From Pseudomonadota bacterium (GTDB lineage Bacteria; Pseudomonadota; Gammaproteobacteria; Steroidobacterales; Steroidobacteraceae), in the NCBI GenBank assembly GCA_023457495.1, contig JAEWLQ010000055.1, positions 1 through 48,314 of the forward strand: a DNA stretch of 48,314 nucleotides. The letters are read 5' to 3'. Positions 1-8,873 of the stretch are shown here, piece by piece (position 1 is the first letter of the stretch; each line of letters starts with the position of its first letter). The notes below the pieces were generated by a model. That model ran no database searches, had not been told where the DNA came from, and saw only the letters and a list, made by a program, of their open reading frames with translations. A program made the translations under genes and the position numbers.

Positions 1-653
1 TGATTGGCAAGGGCGTCGACTATGAGCTTTTCGCGACCGTGACCGCTCGCGACTCCGCGCCGGCCCTGCCGGGCGAGCGCGCGACGCGCGCCGTCTACGT
101 CGGCGCGTTCGACGGCCGTTTCGGCGCCGACGCGCTGCGCGCCGCGGCGCTGGCTCTGCCGCACCGGCATTTCCTGCTCGCCGGGCCCGGCGGCGAGCGC
201 GTCGCCAGCACGCTCCGCCTGCCGAACATCGTCGCGCTCGGCGCCATCGATTATCGGCGGCTACCCTCATTGCTCGGCGCCTGCGCCGTCGGGCTGCTGC
301 CGTTCTCGCGGAACAGCGCGAACGCGGGCCGCAGCCCGATGAAGTTGTACGAGTACGCCGCCGCGGGCCTCGCCATCGCGGCGACTTCGGCGCTGCGACC
401 GGGCGCCTTGTCTCCGCCGACGCTGTGTGTCGCCGCCAGCGACGATGCCTTTCCCGCCGCCGTCGCGCAGGCGTTCGAACGTGCGGCTGATGTGTCCCTG
501 GTCGAGCAGGCACGCGAGCTCGCGCGTTCCGAAGACTGGAGCGCGAAGGCGGGAGAACTGTTGCGCCTGCTGGAACCGGCGATGAAGCGCGGCGATGAAC
601 GCGCGGCCCTGGGTCTGGCACCGCCGTGGGCGGCAGGCGGCACATGGAGCTGA
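1..653 (+). CDS. Glycosyltransferase, C-terminal part (5' end outside window)
   Basis: The frame is open from the first bases of the window, so the gene begins upstream; about 217 residues are visible. The visible part looks like the C-terminal Rossmann half of a GT-B glycosyltransferase: a strand-turn opening (AVYVGAFDGRF), a mid-domain LLAGPGGE strand, and the acceptor-side signature KLYEYAAAGLAIAAT near the end, as in GT4/GumK-like enzymes. A GTG at 39 could be a start but would cut the domain, so it is unlikely. The stop overlaps the start of the next gene, which places it in the exopolysaccharide operon as a sugar-adding enzyme on the cytoplasmic side. Donor and acceptor cannot be read from the sequence. 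Confidence 0.75.
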   Translation, partial: IGKGVDYELFATVTARDSAPALPGERATRAVYVGAFDGRFGADALRAAALALPHRHFLLAGPGGERVASTLRLPNIVALGAIDYRRLPSLLGACAVGLLPFSRNSANAGRSPMKLYEYAAAGLAIAATSALRPGALSPPTLCVAASDDAFPAAVAQAFERAADVSLVEQARELARSEDWSAKAGELLRLLEPAMKRGDERAALGLAPPWAAGGTWS

Positions 654-2002
654 CCGCGTTCCTGCCATTCTTCCTGGTCTTGCTGGCCGTCGCGCTGCGC
701 AGTCCGCTGCACTGGCTCGCCGCGACCGGCTTCGCGTGTTTCCTGCAGGGCGCCTCGCCGTTCATCCTGACCGCGGGCGGGCGCCTCGCGGGCATGGCGC
801 CGGCCTATCTACTGACCGGGGTGGGGTTCATCCACTACCTGCGGGAGCGGATGCGCATCGGATCGAACGATGCGATCCCGGTGCGCGGCTGGACCGCGCC
901 GCAGCTGTGGCTGCTCGCCTTCACGGCGATCGGACTGCTGGGCGCAGTGTTCCTGCCGCGTGTGTTCGCCGGCATTGCGCACGCCATGGGCAGCCGCGGC
1001 TCGATCAACGAAGTGGCCTTCACGGCGGTCTCGCCATCGGGCACGAACATCATCCAGGCCTTCTACCTGGTGGCCAACCTCATGTTGTTTTCGTTCGCGA
1101 GCTACCTCGTGGCCACGCGCGAGGGGGGCCTGCGCTGGGCGTTGAAGGGTGTCGCGTATGGCCTCGCATTCGCCTGCCTGCTGGGGCTGTACCAGTTGCT
1201 TGCGTATTACACCGGCCTGCCATGGCCGACCGAGGTCATCAATTCGAACACCGGGGTGGGGCAGTTCCCGGACCAGATGGCGGGCGGCATCAAGCGCATC
1301 TCCTCGACGTTCTGGGAGCCGTCCCTGCTCGGTTACAACTTCGTCGGCTGCCTCGGACTGTTCCTGCTCGGCGGCCGCGCGCCGGCTCTCGGCGTGTTCG
1401 CGTTGTGCGTGCTCATGTTGTCGACCTCGTCGCTGGGCTACTTCGGACTGGTGGGTCTGGTGGGCGTCTGGCTGCTGCTCGACAAGCGCGTGGTGGGCGG
1501 CGTGAAGCTTAAGATCGGCGCGGCGGTGGCGTTCACGTGTCTCGCCTTCATCGGCATCGACTATCTACTGCTAGACTCGCGCGCGCTGCAGGACCTCGTG
1601 CTCAACAAGGCGGACAGCTCCTCCGGCGTCGGGCGCAGCACCGCGGATGCGCTGGCGCTCGAGACGTTCATCGAAAGCGCGGGGCTGGGCGTCGGGGTCG
1701 GCAGCACGCGCGCGTCGAGTTTCCTCGCGACGCTGCTGGCGACGACCGGATTGCCGGGCATGCTCACCTTCTGCGCCTTCGCCGGCACGCTGGTCATGGC
1801 CTGTTATCGCCAGCCCGATGCGGAATCGCGCCAGCTGTGCTTCGGGCTGATCGGATTCCTGATCGTCTGGTTCATCGCCATTCCCGATCTCGTCCAGGCC
1901 ACGTTCTGGCTGGTCGCCGGGGTGGCTTCGGGACATCTGCGCCGCCAGGCGCAGGCGACGACTGCCCAACAACCGGTAACGCTGCCATGTCCCGCGTATT
2001 GA
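644..2002 (+). CDS. Polytopic Wzy/O-antigen-ligase-like membrane protein
   Basis: About 452 residues, almost entirely hydrophobic helices (roughly 10-12), with a longer extracytoplasmic stretch around the segment containing FPDQMAGGIKRISSTFWEPS. This layout fits the O-antigen polymerase/ligase superfamily, which links polysaccharide repeat units at the periplasmic face of the inner membrane. I chose the ATG at 644, which overlaps the previous stop; an in-frame GTG at 626 would add six mostly polar residues before the first helix. The family diverges strongly in sequence, so the assignment rests on topology and on position between a glycosyltransferase and a flippase operon. It overlaps the next gene by 16 bases. 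Confidence 0.7.
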   Translation: MELTAFLPFFLVLLAVALRSPLHWLAATGFACFLQGASPFILTAGGRLAGMAPAYLLTGVGFIHYLRERMRIGSNDAIPVRGWTAPQLWLLAFTAIGLLGAVFLPRVFAGIAHAMGSRGSINEVAFTAVSPSGTNIIQAFYLVANLMLFSFASYLVATREGGLRWALKGVAYGLAFACLLGLYQLLAYYTGLPWPTEVINSNTGVGQFPDQMAGGIKRISSTFWEPSLLGYNFVGCLGLFLLGGRAPALGVFALCVLMLSTSSLGYFGLVGLVGVWLLLDKRVVGGVKLKIGAAVAFTCLAFIGIDYLLLDSRALQDLVLNKADSSSGVGRSTADALALETFIESAGLGVGVGSTRASSFLATLLATTGLPGMLTFCAFAGTLVMACYRQPDAESRQLCFGLIGFLIVWFIAIPDLVQATFWLVAGVASGHLRRQAQATTAQQPVTLPCPAY

Positions 2003-3003
2003 GGCCGCGCGATGAACGCGATGCGTCGATCGACGTGGCGCGCGGCATTGCCATCGTGCTGGTGGTGCTGGGGCACAACCGCGCGCTCAGCATGGCTTCA
2101 CCCGCGCTCGTGGCGGCGATCTTCCTGTTTCACGTGCCGCTGTTCTTCATGCTGAGCGGGCGCGTCATGCGTCCGCAGGATCCACTGCGCGCCGCGCCGC
2201 GGCTTGCGCGGCGCCTGCTGGTCCCGTTCGTGCTCGCGGCCCTGCTGGTGGGCGCGATCAAATGCGTGACGCGCGGCGAGCCGGTAATCGGCACGCTGTC
2301 GGGTATCGCCTGGGCCACCGGCGAGACGTTGCCCTGGTCGCATCTGTGGTTCCTGCCCACGTTGTTCCTCGCACTGCTCGCGACGCATGCGCTCGCGCTC
2401 GGCGTGAAGAGCAGCGTGGGTTGGGCGGCCGCGGCAGTATTCGCCGTCGGAGCGGCGGCGATACTGCCGATGGCCGGTTCCACCGGCTGGCCGTGGAGCC
2501 TCGATCTGCTGCCGCTGTGCCTGGCATTCGTGTGGTCAGGGCAGGCGCTCCGTGACAGTGCCGCCGCGCAACGCACGGCGACCCATCCGGTGACGGTCGT
2601 AATGGCCGCGGCCGTATTCACGCTCACTCTCGGATCGGCCCGGGTCGATCTGAACCTGCGCGAATTCGCGCCATTCTGGCCGGCGCTGGCGGCGGCGCTT
2701 TCGGGCTGCGTGCTGGCGCTCGCGGCTTCGCGGTGGCTGTGCCGGTTCGCGGCAATCGCGCGCCCACTCGCGCTGGTCGGCCGCCACACGCTGGTCATCT
2801 TCATCCTGCACGTCTCGGTGCAGAAGGTGCTGCTCATGGCGTATCCCGGTGAGGCGTTGTCGCGCACCGGACTCGGCCTTCTCGGCCTGGCGTCGGCGGC
2901 GCTCACGATCGCAATCACCTTGCTGATCTCGGTGCTCATCGATCTGCCGAAGTCCCGCCACGCGGCGCGGCGCGAGGCTGCGACTCCCTCGGAGGCGCGA
3001 TGA
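1987..3003 (+). CDS. Acyltransferase family 3 membrane protein
   Basis: 338 residues with about ten membrane helices. The N-terminus carries the acyltransferase-3 signature: a short basic leader, then SIDVARGIAIVLVVLGHNRA with Arg19 and His30, as in OafA/ExoZ/WecH-type enzymes that acylate (often acetylate) sugars of surface polysaccharides. The same frame is open further upstream to about 1537, but that part is only a shadow of the previous gene; the ATG at 1987 begins right before the family motif. It sits inside the exopolysaccharide operon and overlaps the next gene by four bases (ATGA), so it probably decorates the polymer made here. The acyl donor and position are unknown. Confidence 0.85.
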   Translation: MSRVLRPRDERDASIDVARGIAIVLVVLGHNRALSMASPALVAAIFLFHVPLFFMLSGRVMRPQDPLRAAPRLARRLLVPFVLAALLVGAIKCVTRGEPVIGTLSGIAWATGETLPWSHLWFLPTLFLALLATHALALGVKSSVGWAAAAVFAVGAAAILPMAGSTGWPWSLDLLPLCLAFVWSGQALRDSAAAQRTATHPVTVVMAAAVFTLTLGSARVDLNLREFAPFWPALAAALSGCVLALAASRWLCRFAAIARPLALVGRHTLVIFILHVSVQKVLLMAYPGEALSRTGLGLLGLASAALTIAITLLISVLIDLPKSRHAARREAATPSEAR

Positions 3004-4232
3004 AATCGATGGCCGGCCTGCTGCTTGCCTTGCTACTCGTTTCACGCGAAGTGGGCGCTTTCCAGTTCGGCGTCTGCGTTCACCTCGCGATGGCGCGTTC
3101 GGATGCGGCGACGGTGCTGAAGCTCGTGAACGAGGGCGGTTTCAACAGCATTCGCGACGATGCGTATTGGAGCGGCGTCGAGCGCAGCGCGGGCGTGCTC
3201 GAGTTTCCGTCCCGTTACGCCGAATCGCGGCAGGCCATGCGCACGCTGACACAGCGCGGGGACAGTCCCGTCGTGATTCTCGCCTACGGCAACAAGTTTC
3301 ACGACGGCGGCGGCTTTCCTGTGTCACCCGCCGGCATCGCCGCCTATTCGCGTTACGCGGGATTCGTGACGACGACGCTGCGCGATTCAGCGCGGCAGTT
3401 CGAAGTGTGGAACGAGTGGAACAGCGGCTTCGGCTCGAAGCCCGCCGCTAAAAGCGGCTCGGCCGCCGATTACGCGCGTTTGCTCGCGCCCGCGGCCGCC
3501 GCGATCCGCGCGGCCAATCCGGATGCGCGGGTGATCGCCGGTGCGACGGCGGGCGTCGATCTCAAATGGATGCGCGAGTTCATCGCGGCCGGAGGCCTCG
3601 CGCATGCGGACGCCATTTCCGTGCACAGCTACACGCTGTTCCGCTACCGCGTGAATCCGGAGGGCGCGATCCTGAGTCTCGACCGGCTGCACGCCTTGCT
3701 GAAAACCGCCGAGCCGGCGCGCGATATTCCAATCTATGTCACCGAGATGGGATGGCCCACGAACCAGGGCCGTCATGGCGTCTCCGAGCGCGACGCGGCC
3801 AACTACCTGGTGCGCTTCATGCTGCTCGCGCGCTCGCGGCCGTGGATCGCGGGCGTGTGGTGGTATGGCCTGATCGATGACGGACCCTCGCAGACCGACT
3901 CGCAGCATCGCTTCGGCCTCGTCCGCGCCGATCTCACGCCCAAGCCCGCGTTCGCCGCGGCGCGCACCGTCGCGCAGCTGGTTCTCTCCGGTGATGTCGC
4001 CGCCTACCGAGTCGGCTCGCATCACTTCGTGACCACCGGGTCCGATGACGCGGGTGCCTGGGCGGTGGCGTGGTCGCTCGAATCGAACTTTCGCGGATGG
4101 CAGGAAGGCGCTCCCACGTTGGCCGAAGCGCCCGCGGAGTTCCACTCGCTTCCCGAGCAACTATCCACGGAGGGCGATCCTCAAATGTTCCGCAAGAAAA
4201 ATGGCCGATGGCAGGCCGAGGTGACTCTGTGA
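3000..4232 (+). CDS. Secreted PslG-like glycoside hydrolase (TIM barrel)
   Basis: 410 residues. A signal peptide (residues 1-20, ending VGA before FQFG) sends it to the periplasm. The body is a clan GH-A type (beta/alpha)8 barrel: Glu139 in VWNEWN is the likely acid/base and Glu249 in YVTEMGWP the likely nucleophile, the spacing seen in GH5/GH39-like enzymes such as PslG. These enzymes sit in exopolysaccharide operons and trim or release the polymer in the periplasm. The ATG at 3000 overlaps the previous stop and follows a GGAGGCG ribosome site. About 90 residues follow the barrel and may form a small beta domain. Exact GH family and linkage specificity are inferred only. Confidence 0.82.
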   Translation: MKSMAGLLLALLLVSREVGAFQFGVCVHLAMARSDAATVLKLVNEGGFNSIRDDAYWSGVERSAGVLEFPSRYAESRQAMRTLTQRGDSPVVILAYGNKFHDGGGFPVSPAGIAAYSRYAGFVTTTLRDSARQFEVWNEWNSGFGSKPAAKSGSAADYARLLAPAAAAIRAANPDARVIAGATAGVDLKWMREFIAAGGLAHADAISVHSYTLFRYRVNPEGAILSLDRLHALLKTAEPARDIPIYVTEMGWPTNQGRHGVSERDAANYLVRFMLLARSRPWIAGVWWYGLIDDGPSQTDSQHRFGLVRADLTPKPAFAAARTVAQLVLSGDVAAYRVGSHHFVTTGSDDAGAWAVAWSLESNFRGWQEGAPTLAEAPAEFHSLPEQLSTEGDPQMFRKKNGRWQAEVTL

Positions 4233-5353
4233 CACGTGTGATTCTCAATGGGCGCTTCCTCGCGCAACCGCACACCGGCGTGCAACGTTATGCGCGTGAA
4301 ACCGTGCTCGCGCTCGATGCGCTTGTTCCCCAGCACGGCGCGGGACTCGAACTCGAGCTCGCCATTCCTTCGGGCGGCCGTGAACTGGAGCTGCGCCACA
4401 TCCGCCAGCGCAAGCTGCCCTGGCTGAGCGGACACGCCTGGGAGCAGGTGACGCTGCCGCTGTTCGCGCGCGACGACCTGCTCGTGAACTTCAGCTACTC
4501 GGGTCCCATCGCCAAGCGTCACCAGGTGATCACCGTGCATGACGCCACCGTACGCGCCATGCCGCAGTGTTTCTCCGCGCGGTACCGCGCCTGGCACGAC
4601 ACCTTGCTCTGGCTCCTGCGTGACCGGGTCGCGAGCGTGATGACGGTCTCGGAATTCTCGGCGAGCGAGATCCGTTCGCGCTATGGCATCACCAACCGCG
4701 TCGTCGTCGGCCGGGAAGGTTGGAGTCACGCGCTGGCGCGCGGCGATGCCGATTCCACGCTGGGCCGATACGGACTCGAAGCCGGCCGATACCTGCTGCT
4801 CGTCGGCAGTATCAAGCCCAACAAGAATCTCGAGGTCGTCGCGCGTGCGATGTCGAAGCTGCGGGAGTTGCCGTGGACCATCGCGGTGGCGGGCGCCGCG
4901 GACGCGCGCATCTTCCGCTCGACCGGCGCGGCCGATCCGCGCATGAAGTTCCTCGGCTTCGTGCCGGACGAGCATCTCGGTACCTTGTACGCCAACGCCG
5001 CGTGGTACCTGTTCCCGTCGCTGTATGAGGGCTTCGGCCTGCCCGCGCTCGAAGCCATGGCGAATGGCTGTCCGGTCATCGCGGCGAACGCGGGGGCGTT
5101 GCCGGAGGTGTGTGGTGACGCGGCGTTGTACTTCGATCCGCTCGACCCCGCGGGACTCGCGGCCGTGCTACGCGGGCCGGCGCGCGATACGCGGATTCGC
5201 GAGACCCTGCGGCGCAACGCCGTGCGCCGGTTGAACCACTACACCTGGACGGCCAATGCGCAGTGCGTGCTGGGAGAAATCCGCGCGAGGGCGGGACTCA
5301 CGGCGAGCGCCCCGGCCGAGCCGGCGCTGGGCGCGGGCAACGTCGCCTCGTGA
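4229..5353 (+). CDS. GT4-family glycosyltransferase
   Basis: 374 residues with a complete GT-B fold. The N-terminal half starts VILNGRFLAQPHTGVQRYARE, an acceptor-binding pattern of many GT4 enzymes. The C-terminal half has the nucleotide-sugar binding stretch LLVGSIKPNKN and the EX7E motif, Glu267 and Glu275 in YEGFGLPALEAM, which marks retaining GT4 transferases. I chose the GTG at 4229, because GAGGT lies 7 bases upstream and GTGA overlaps the previous stop; an ATG at 4208 is an alternative that would add seven residues. It overlaps the next gene by four bases. It should add one sugar to the lipid-linked repeat unit on the cytoplasmic side. Confidence 0.88.
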   Translation: MTRVILNGRFLAQPHTGVQRYARETVLALDALVPQHGAGLELELAIPSGGRELELRHIRQRKLPWLSGHAWEQVTLPLFARDDLLVNFSYSGPIAKRHQVITVHDATVRAMPQCFSARYRAWHDTLLWLLRDRVASVMTVSEFSASEIRSRYGITNRVVVGREGWSHALARGDADSTLGRYGLEAGRYLLLVGSIKPNKNLEVVARAMSKLRELPWTIAVAGAADARIFRSTGAADPRMKFLGFVPDEHLGTLYANAAWYLFPSLYEGFGLPALEAMANGCPVIAANAGALPEVCGDAALYFDPLDPAGLAAVLRGPARDTRIRETLRRNAVRRLNHYTWTANAQCVLGEIRARAGLTASAPAEPALGAGNVAS

Positions 5354-7629
5354 AGATCATCCACGCGACCGAATGCGCCGCCTCCGGCACCTTGAGTGTC
5401 ATCGTCTCGCTCGCGCACGAGCTTGCGGCATCGGGCGCGCGGCAGATGCTCGTCTACAGTGAGCGGCCCGAGACGCCAGCGGATCTCACCTCGCTGTTCC
5501 CGCCGGGCATGGAATTCGTGCGCGTCGCGCCGGCTGCCGGACTGCACGTGACATTCGCGCGCGAGTTCTGGCGTGCGCTCGCGGGCGCCGTCGGAACCTT
5601 TGGGCCGGATGTGTTGCACCTGCATTCCTCGAAGGCGGGATTCATCGGCCGCTTCGCGCATCGCGCGATGCGCTGGTCCTGCCGCGTGTTCTATTCGCCG
5701 CATGGGCTTTCGTTTCTCGATCCTGATCGGCGTGCCCGCAATGCGCTTTTCAAGACACTCGAGTACCTGGCGGCGCGCACCGGCGCGACGCCCGTCGGTT
5801 GCGGCCGTGGCGAAGCGGAGCTGCTGACGCAACTCTCCGGCCGCGAGGCACTGCTGCTCGAGAATCCCGTGGACGAGTGCTTCTTCGACATCGAGCGTCG
5901 CCCCGCGGAGCGGATCACCGTGACCACGCTCGGCCGGCTCTCCCGGCAGAAGTCCCCGGAAACGTTCGCGGCGGTGGCGCGTGCCGTGCGCACGCAGCGC
6001 CCGGATGTGCGCTTCGAGTGGATAGGCGACGGCGAGCCGAACTACCAGCCCATGCTCGAAGCCGCGGGCTGCGCGATCACCGGCTGGCGCACGCGCGAGC
6101 AGGTGGCCGAGCTGCTGGCGCGCGCCGACATCTATCTACAGACATCGCGCTGGGAGGGGTTGCCGATTTCCGTGATTCAGGCGATGGCCGCGGGCTTGCC
6201 GTGCGTGGTCAACGATTGCATCGGCAATCGCGACACGGTCTCGCATGGCACGTCCGGGCTGGTCGGCGGGTCGATCGATGCGCTGGTGCGTCACGTCATC
6301 ACGCTGGCGGACGATGCGGCGTTGCGCGCGCGGATGGGCGCCGCGGCGCGCGGCGAGGCACGCCTGCGCTTCGGCACCGCCGCGTTCCGCGCCCAGGTGC
6401 GCAAGCTCTACTGCCCCGTCCCGGTTCACCAACCCATGAACAAAGTTCTCGTCTGCCGGGCCGGCCTGTTGCCGTACTCGGAAACCTTCATCCGTGAGCA
6501 GCTGCTGGCGTATTCGCGCTGGAAGCCCGTGCTCGTTGGTACGCATCGCGTCGAGCCCGGCCTGTCCGTCGAGGGGATCGACCTGCGCCTGTTGCACAGC
6601 GCGACGCCCACCTTGCGCAGCCGGTTGTACAAACGCGTGCTGCGCGAACTGCGCGTGGCGCCGCCCGGCGGCGCACGCCTCCTGCGCGCGCAGAACGCGG
6701 CCCTCGTGCACGTGCATTTCGGCACCGACGCGGTCGACTACTGGCCGCTGCTGCGGCGCCTGAACCTGCCGGTGATCGTCACGTTGCATGGCTTCGACAT
6801 CAACGTTCACGAGCACGTGTGGCAGCGGGACCGGACCTCGCTCGCGAACCGTTTTTACCCCGCGCGGCTGCGCGCGCTGTCGCGGCAGCGCGGCGTGCAT
6901 TTCGTCGCCGTCAGCGAGGCCATCCGGCAGCGCGCGATCGAGTTCGGCATCGCGCCCGAGGTCATCTCGGTGCGGTACATCGGTGTCGATCGCAAACGCT
7001 TTGCGTTCTCCGGCAAACCCATCGGGGCGCGGCCGCGGCGCATCCTTCATGTCGGCCGGCTCGTGGAGAAGAAGGGCGGCGAGCTCCTGATCCGCGCGTT
7101 CGCGCAGGTACGCCAGCAGGTGCCGGACGCCGAGCTGGTCATGGTGGGCGATGGTCCGCTGGGCGCGCGATTCCGCGAGGTGGCCTCGCAGCTCGGAGGC
7201 GGCGTGCGGTTCCTCGGTAGCGTGAGCAGCGAGGAGGTCAAGCGGCAGTTCGATCACGCGCGTGTCTTCTGCCTGCCGAGCGTCACCGCCGCCAACGGCG
7301 ATGCGGAAGGACTGCCGATCTCCATTCTCGAGGCCCAGGCTTGTGGCGTGCCCGTCGTGACCTCGGCGCGCGGCGGAGCCACCGAGGGCATCCTGCCCGG
7401 CGTCACCGGGTTCGCGTTCCCGGAAGGTGATATCGCGGCGCTGGGCGAGCGGCTGATCAAACTACTGCAGGACGACACGCTGGCTACCTTCATGTCGGCT
7501 TCGGCCACCGCTTTCATCGCCGACCGTTTCGACATCGTCCAATGCACGCGAGCGCTCGAGGATCTGTACGACGCGCAACTACGCGAGTTCGCGCCCGCGG
7601 CGGGGATTCTCGCCGAAGTGGGGCGGTAG
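5350..7629 (+). CDS. Double-headed glycosyltransferase (two GT4 units fused)
   Basis: 759 residues made of two complete GT4-like units in one frame. Unit 1 (about 1-360) opens KIIHATECAASGTLSV and ends in a short acidic/basic helix. Unit 2 (about 363-759) opens MNKVLVCRAGLLPYSETF. Unit 2 has an intact EX7E motif (Glu653 and Glu661 in AEGLPISILEA). Unit 1 has WEGLPISVIQAM, with Glu269 kept but Gln277 in place of the second Glu. The internal Met363 has no ribosome site before it and no stop separates the units, so a true fusion is likelier than two genes. The GTG start at 5350 overlaps the previous stop (GTGA). It probably performs two consecutive sugar additions, or one active and one weak unit. 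Confidence 0.85.
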   Translation: MKIIHATECAASGTLSVIVSLAHELAASGARQMLVYSERPETPADLTSLFPPGMEFVRVAPAAGLHVTFAREFWRALAGAVGTFGPDVLHLHSSKAGFIGRFAHRAMRWSCRVFYSPHGLSFLDPDRRARNALFKTLEYLAARTGATPVGCGRGEAELLTQLSGREALLLENPVDECFFDIERRPAERITVTTLGRLSRQKSPETFAAVARAVRTQRPDVRFEWIGDGEPNYQPMLEAAGCAITGWRTREQVAELLARADIYLQTSRWEGLPISVIQAMAAGLPCVVNDCIGNRDTVSHGTSGLVGGSIDALVRHVITLADDAALRARMGAAARGEARLRFGTAAFRAQVRKLYCPVPVHQPMNKVLVCRAGLLPYSETFIREQLLAYSRWKPVLVGTHRVEPGLSVEGIDLRLLHSATPTLRSRLYKRVLRELRVAPPGGARLLRAQNAALVHVHFGTDAVDYWPLLRRLNLPVIVTLHGFDINVHEHVWQRDRTSLANRFYPARLRALSRQRGVHFVAVSEAIRQRAIEFGIAPEVISVRYIGVDRKRFAFSGKPIGARPRRILHVGRLVEKKGGELLIRAFAQVRQQVPDAELVMVGDGPLGARFREVASQLGGGVRFLGSVSSEEVKRQFDHARVFCLPSVTAANGDAEGLPISILEAQACGVPVVTSARGGATEGILPGVTGFAFPEGDIAALGERLIKLLQDDTLATFMSASATAFIADRFDIVQCTRALEDLYDAQLREFAPAAGILAEVGR

Positions 7630-7631
7630 CC

Positions 7632-8873
7632 ATGAAGCTGCTGCTCATCGGCAATCACACCTGCGCGAATCGCGGCGACTGCGCCATCCTGCGCGGGCTG
7701 ATCCACGAGATCGAACGACAGCGGCCGGGGGCGAAGATCACGGTGGTGAGTCGCAGTCCCGCCGTAGCGACGCGGATGCTGGACCGCCCGGTGGAGCCCG
7801 ATCCGTTCGCCGACTGGCACCGGCACGACTCCGGCCGGTTCCCCGGCAAGGAACGGCTCGCGAGCCGGTTGCTGCCGCTCACCATGTGGTTCGCGCTGCG
7901 CACTGGTTGGCGATGGCCGATCCGGCTGCTGCCGGAGAGCTTCCGGCGGCAGGTGGCGGCGCTGGCGAAATATGATGTGGTGATCCAGGTGGGCGGCTCG
8001 TTCTTCGTCGACCTGTATGGGGCGGGGCAATTCGAGTATCCGTTCGCGGCGCTGCTCGCGCGCCGGCCGCTGTACCTGGCGGGCCACAGTCTCGGCCCCT
8101 TCGAGCGGCCGCTGTCGAACCGCCTGGCGCGCCTGTTGTTGGGCAGCGCGCGCAATGTCGCGCTGCGCGAACCGGTGAGTCGCGCGCTGATCGAGCGCAG
8201 CCGCTTGCCCATGGAGAAGGTCAGCGCCGGCGCCGACACGGCCTGGGCAGTGCCGCCCTCGGAGCGCACACGCGAGCCGCTGGCCTGGTTGCGCGCGCGG
8301 TCGGAGGAGCGGCCGTTGATCGCCATCACGCTGCGGGAGCTCGCGCCGTTCGACCGGCGGCTGGGCACGACGCAGGAGAAATACGAGACCGCCTTCGCGA
8401 CACTGGTGAACTCGCTCATCGAGGCCGGCTACGACGTCGTGGCCGCGTCCACCTGTACCAGCATCGGCAACTATCCACGCGACGATCGCCAGAACGCGCT
8501 GCGGGTCGCGGCGCGCGTGAACCGCCCCGACCGGTTTCACGTCGCGATGGAGGAGCTAGATGACGTCGGTCTCGGCGAACTGTTCGCCGACTGCGACCTG
8601 CTCATCGGGACCCGCCTGCACAGCGCCATCATCGCGATGAACTTCGGCACGCCCGCGGTGGCGCTCAACTACGAGCACAAGTCCGAAGGCGTGATGCGTC
8701 AGCTCGGGCTGCCCGAGCTCTCGCATCCGGTGCAGTCGCTGTTCGACGGAACACTGATGGCGCAGGTGATGACGCTGCTCCAGTCGCTCGATGCGTGGCG
8801 CGAGAAGGTGGCTGTCGCGGTGGAGCGCGAGCGCCGGCGGGCGAGCGCCATGATCGGCGAGTGCCTGCCGTGA
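7632..8873 (+). CDS. Polysaccharide pyruvyl transferase family protein
   Basis: 413 residues. The N-terminus IGNHTCANRGDCAILRG (with N13-R14-G15-D16) and the C-terminal TRLHSAIIAMNFGTPAVALN followed by YEHKSEG are the two signatures of PF04230, the CsaB/WcaK/ExoV family. Members transfer pyruvate from phosphoenolpyruvate to form ketal groups on polysaccharide sugars, which adds negative charge; some family members have other roles. The ATG at 7632 lies two bases after the previous stop, and the end overlaps the flippase gene by four bases (GTGA). With the acyltransferase at 1987, this predicts a polymer carrying both acyl and pyruvyl groups. Confidence 0.87.
   Translation: MKLLLIGNHTCANRGDCAILRGLIHEIERQRPGAKITVVSRSPAVATRMLDRPVEPDPFADWHRHDSGRFPGKERLASRLLPLTMWFALRTGWRWPIRLLPESFRRQVAALAKYDVVIQVGGSFFVDLYGAGQFEYPFAALLARRPLYLAGHSLGPFERPLSNRLARLLLGSARNVALREPVSRALIERSRLPMEKVSAGADTAWAVPPSERTREPLAWLRARSEERPLIAITLRELAPFDRRLGTTQEKYETAFATLVNSLIEAGYDVVAASTCTSIGNYPRDDRQNALRVAARVNRPDRFHVAMEELDDVGLGELFADCDLLIGTRLHSAIIAMNFGTPAVALNYEHKSEGVMRQLGLPELSHPVQSLFDGTLMAQVMTLLQSLDAWREKVAVAVERERRRASAMIGECLP

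Noticed and set aside
1537..1986. Extra N-terminal part of the acyltransferase frame
   Set aside because: It is a shadow of the Wzy-like gene; the family motif begins right after the ATG at 1987.
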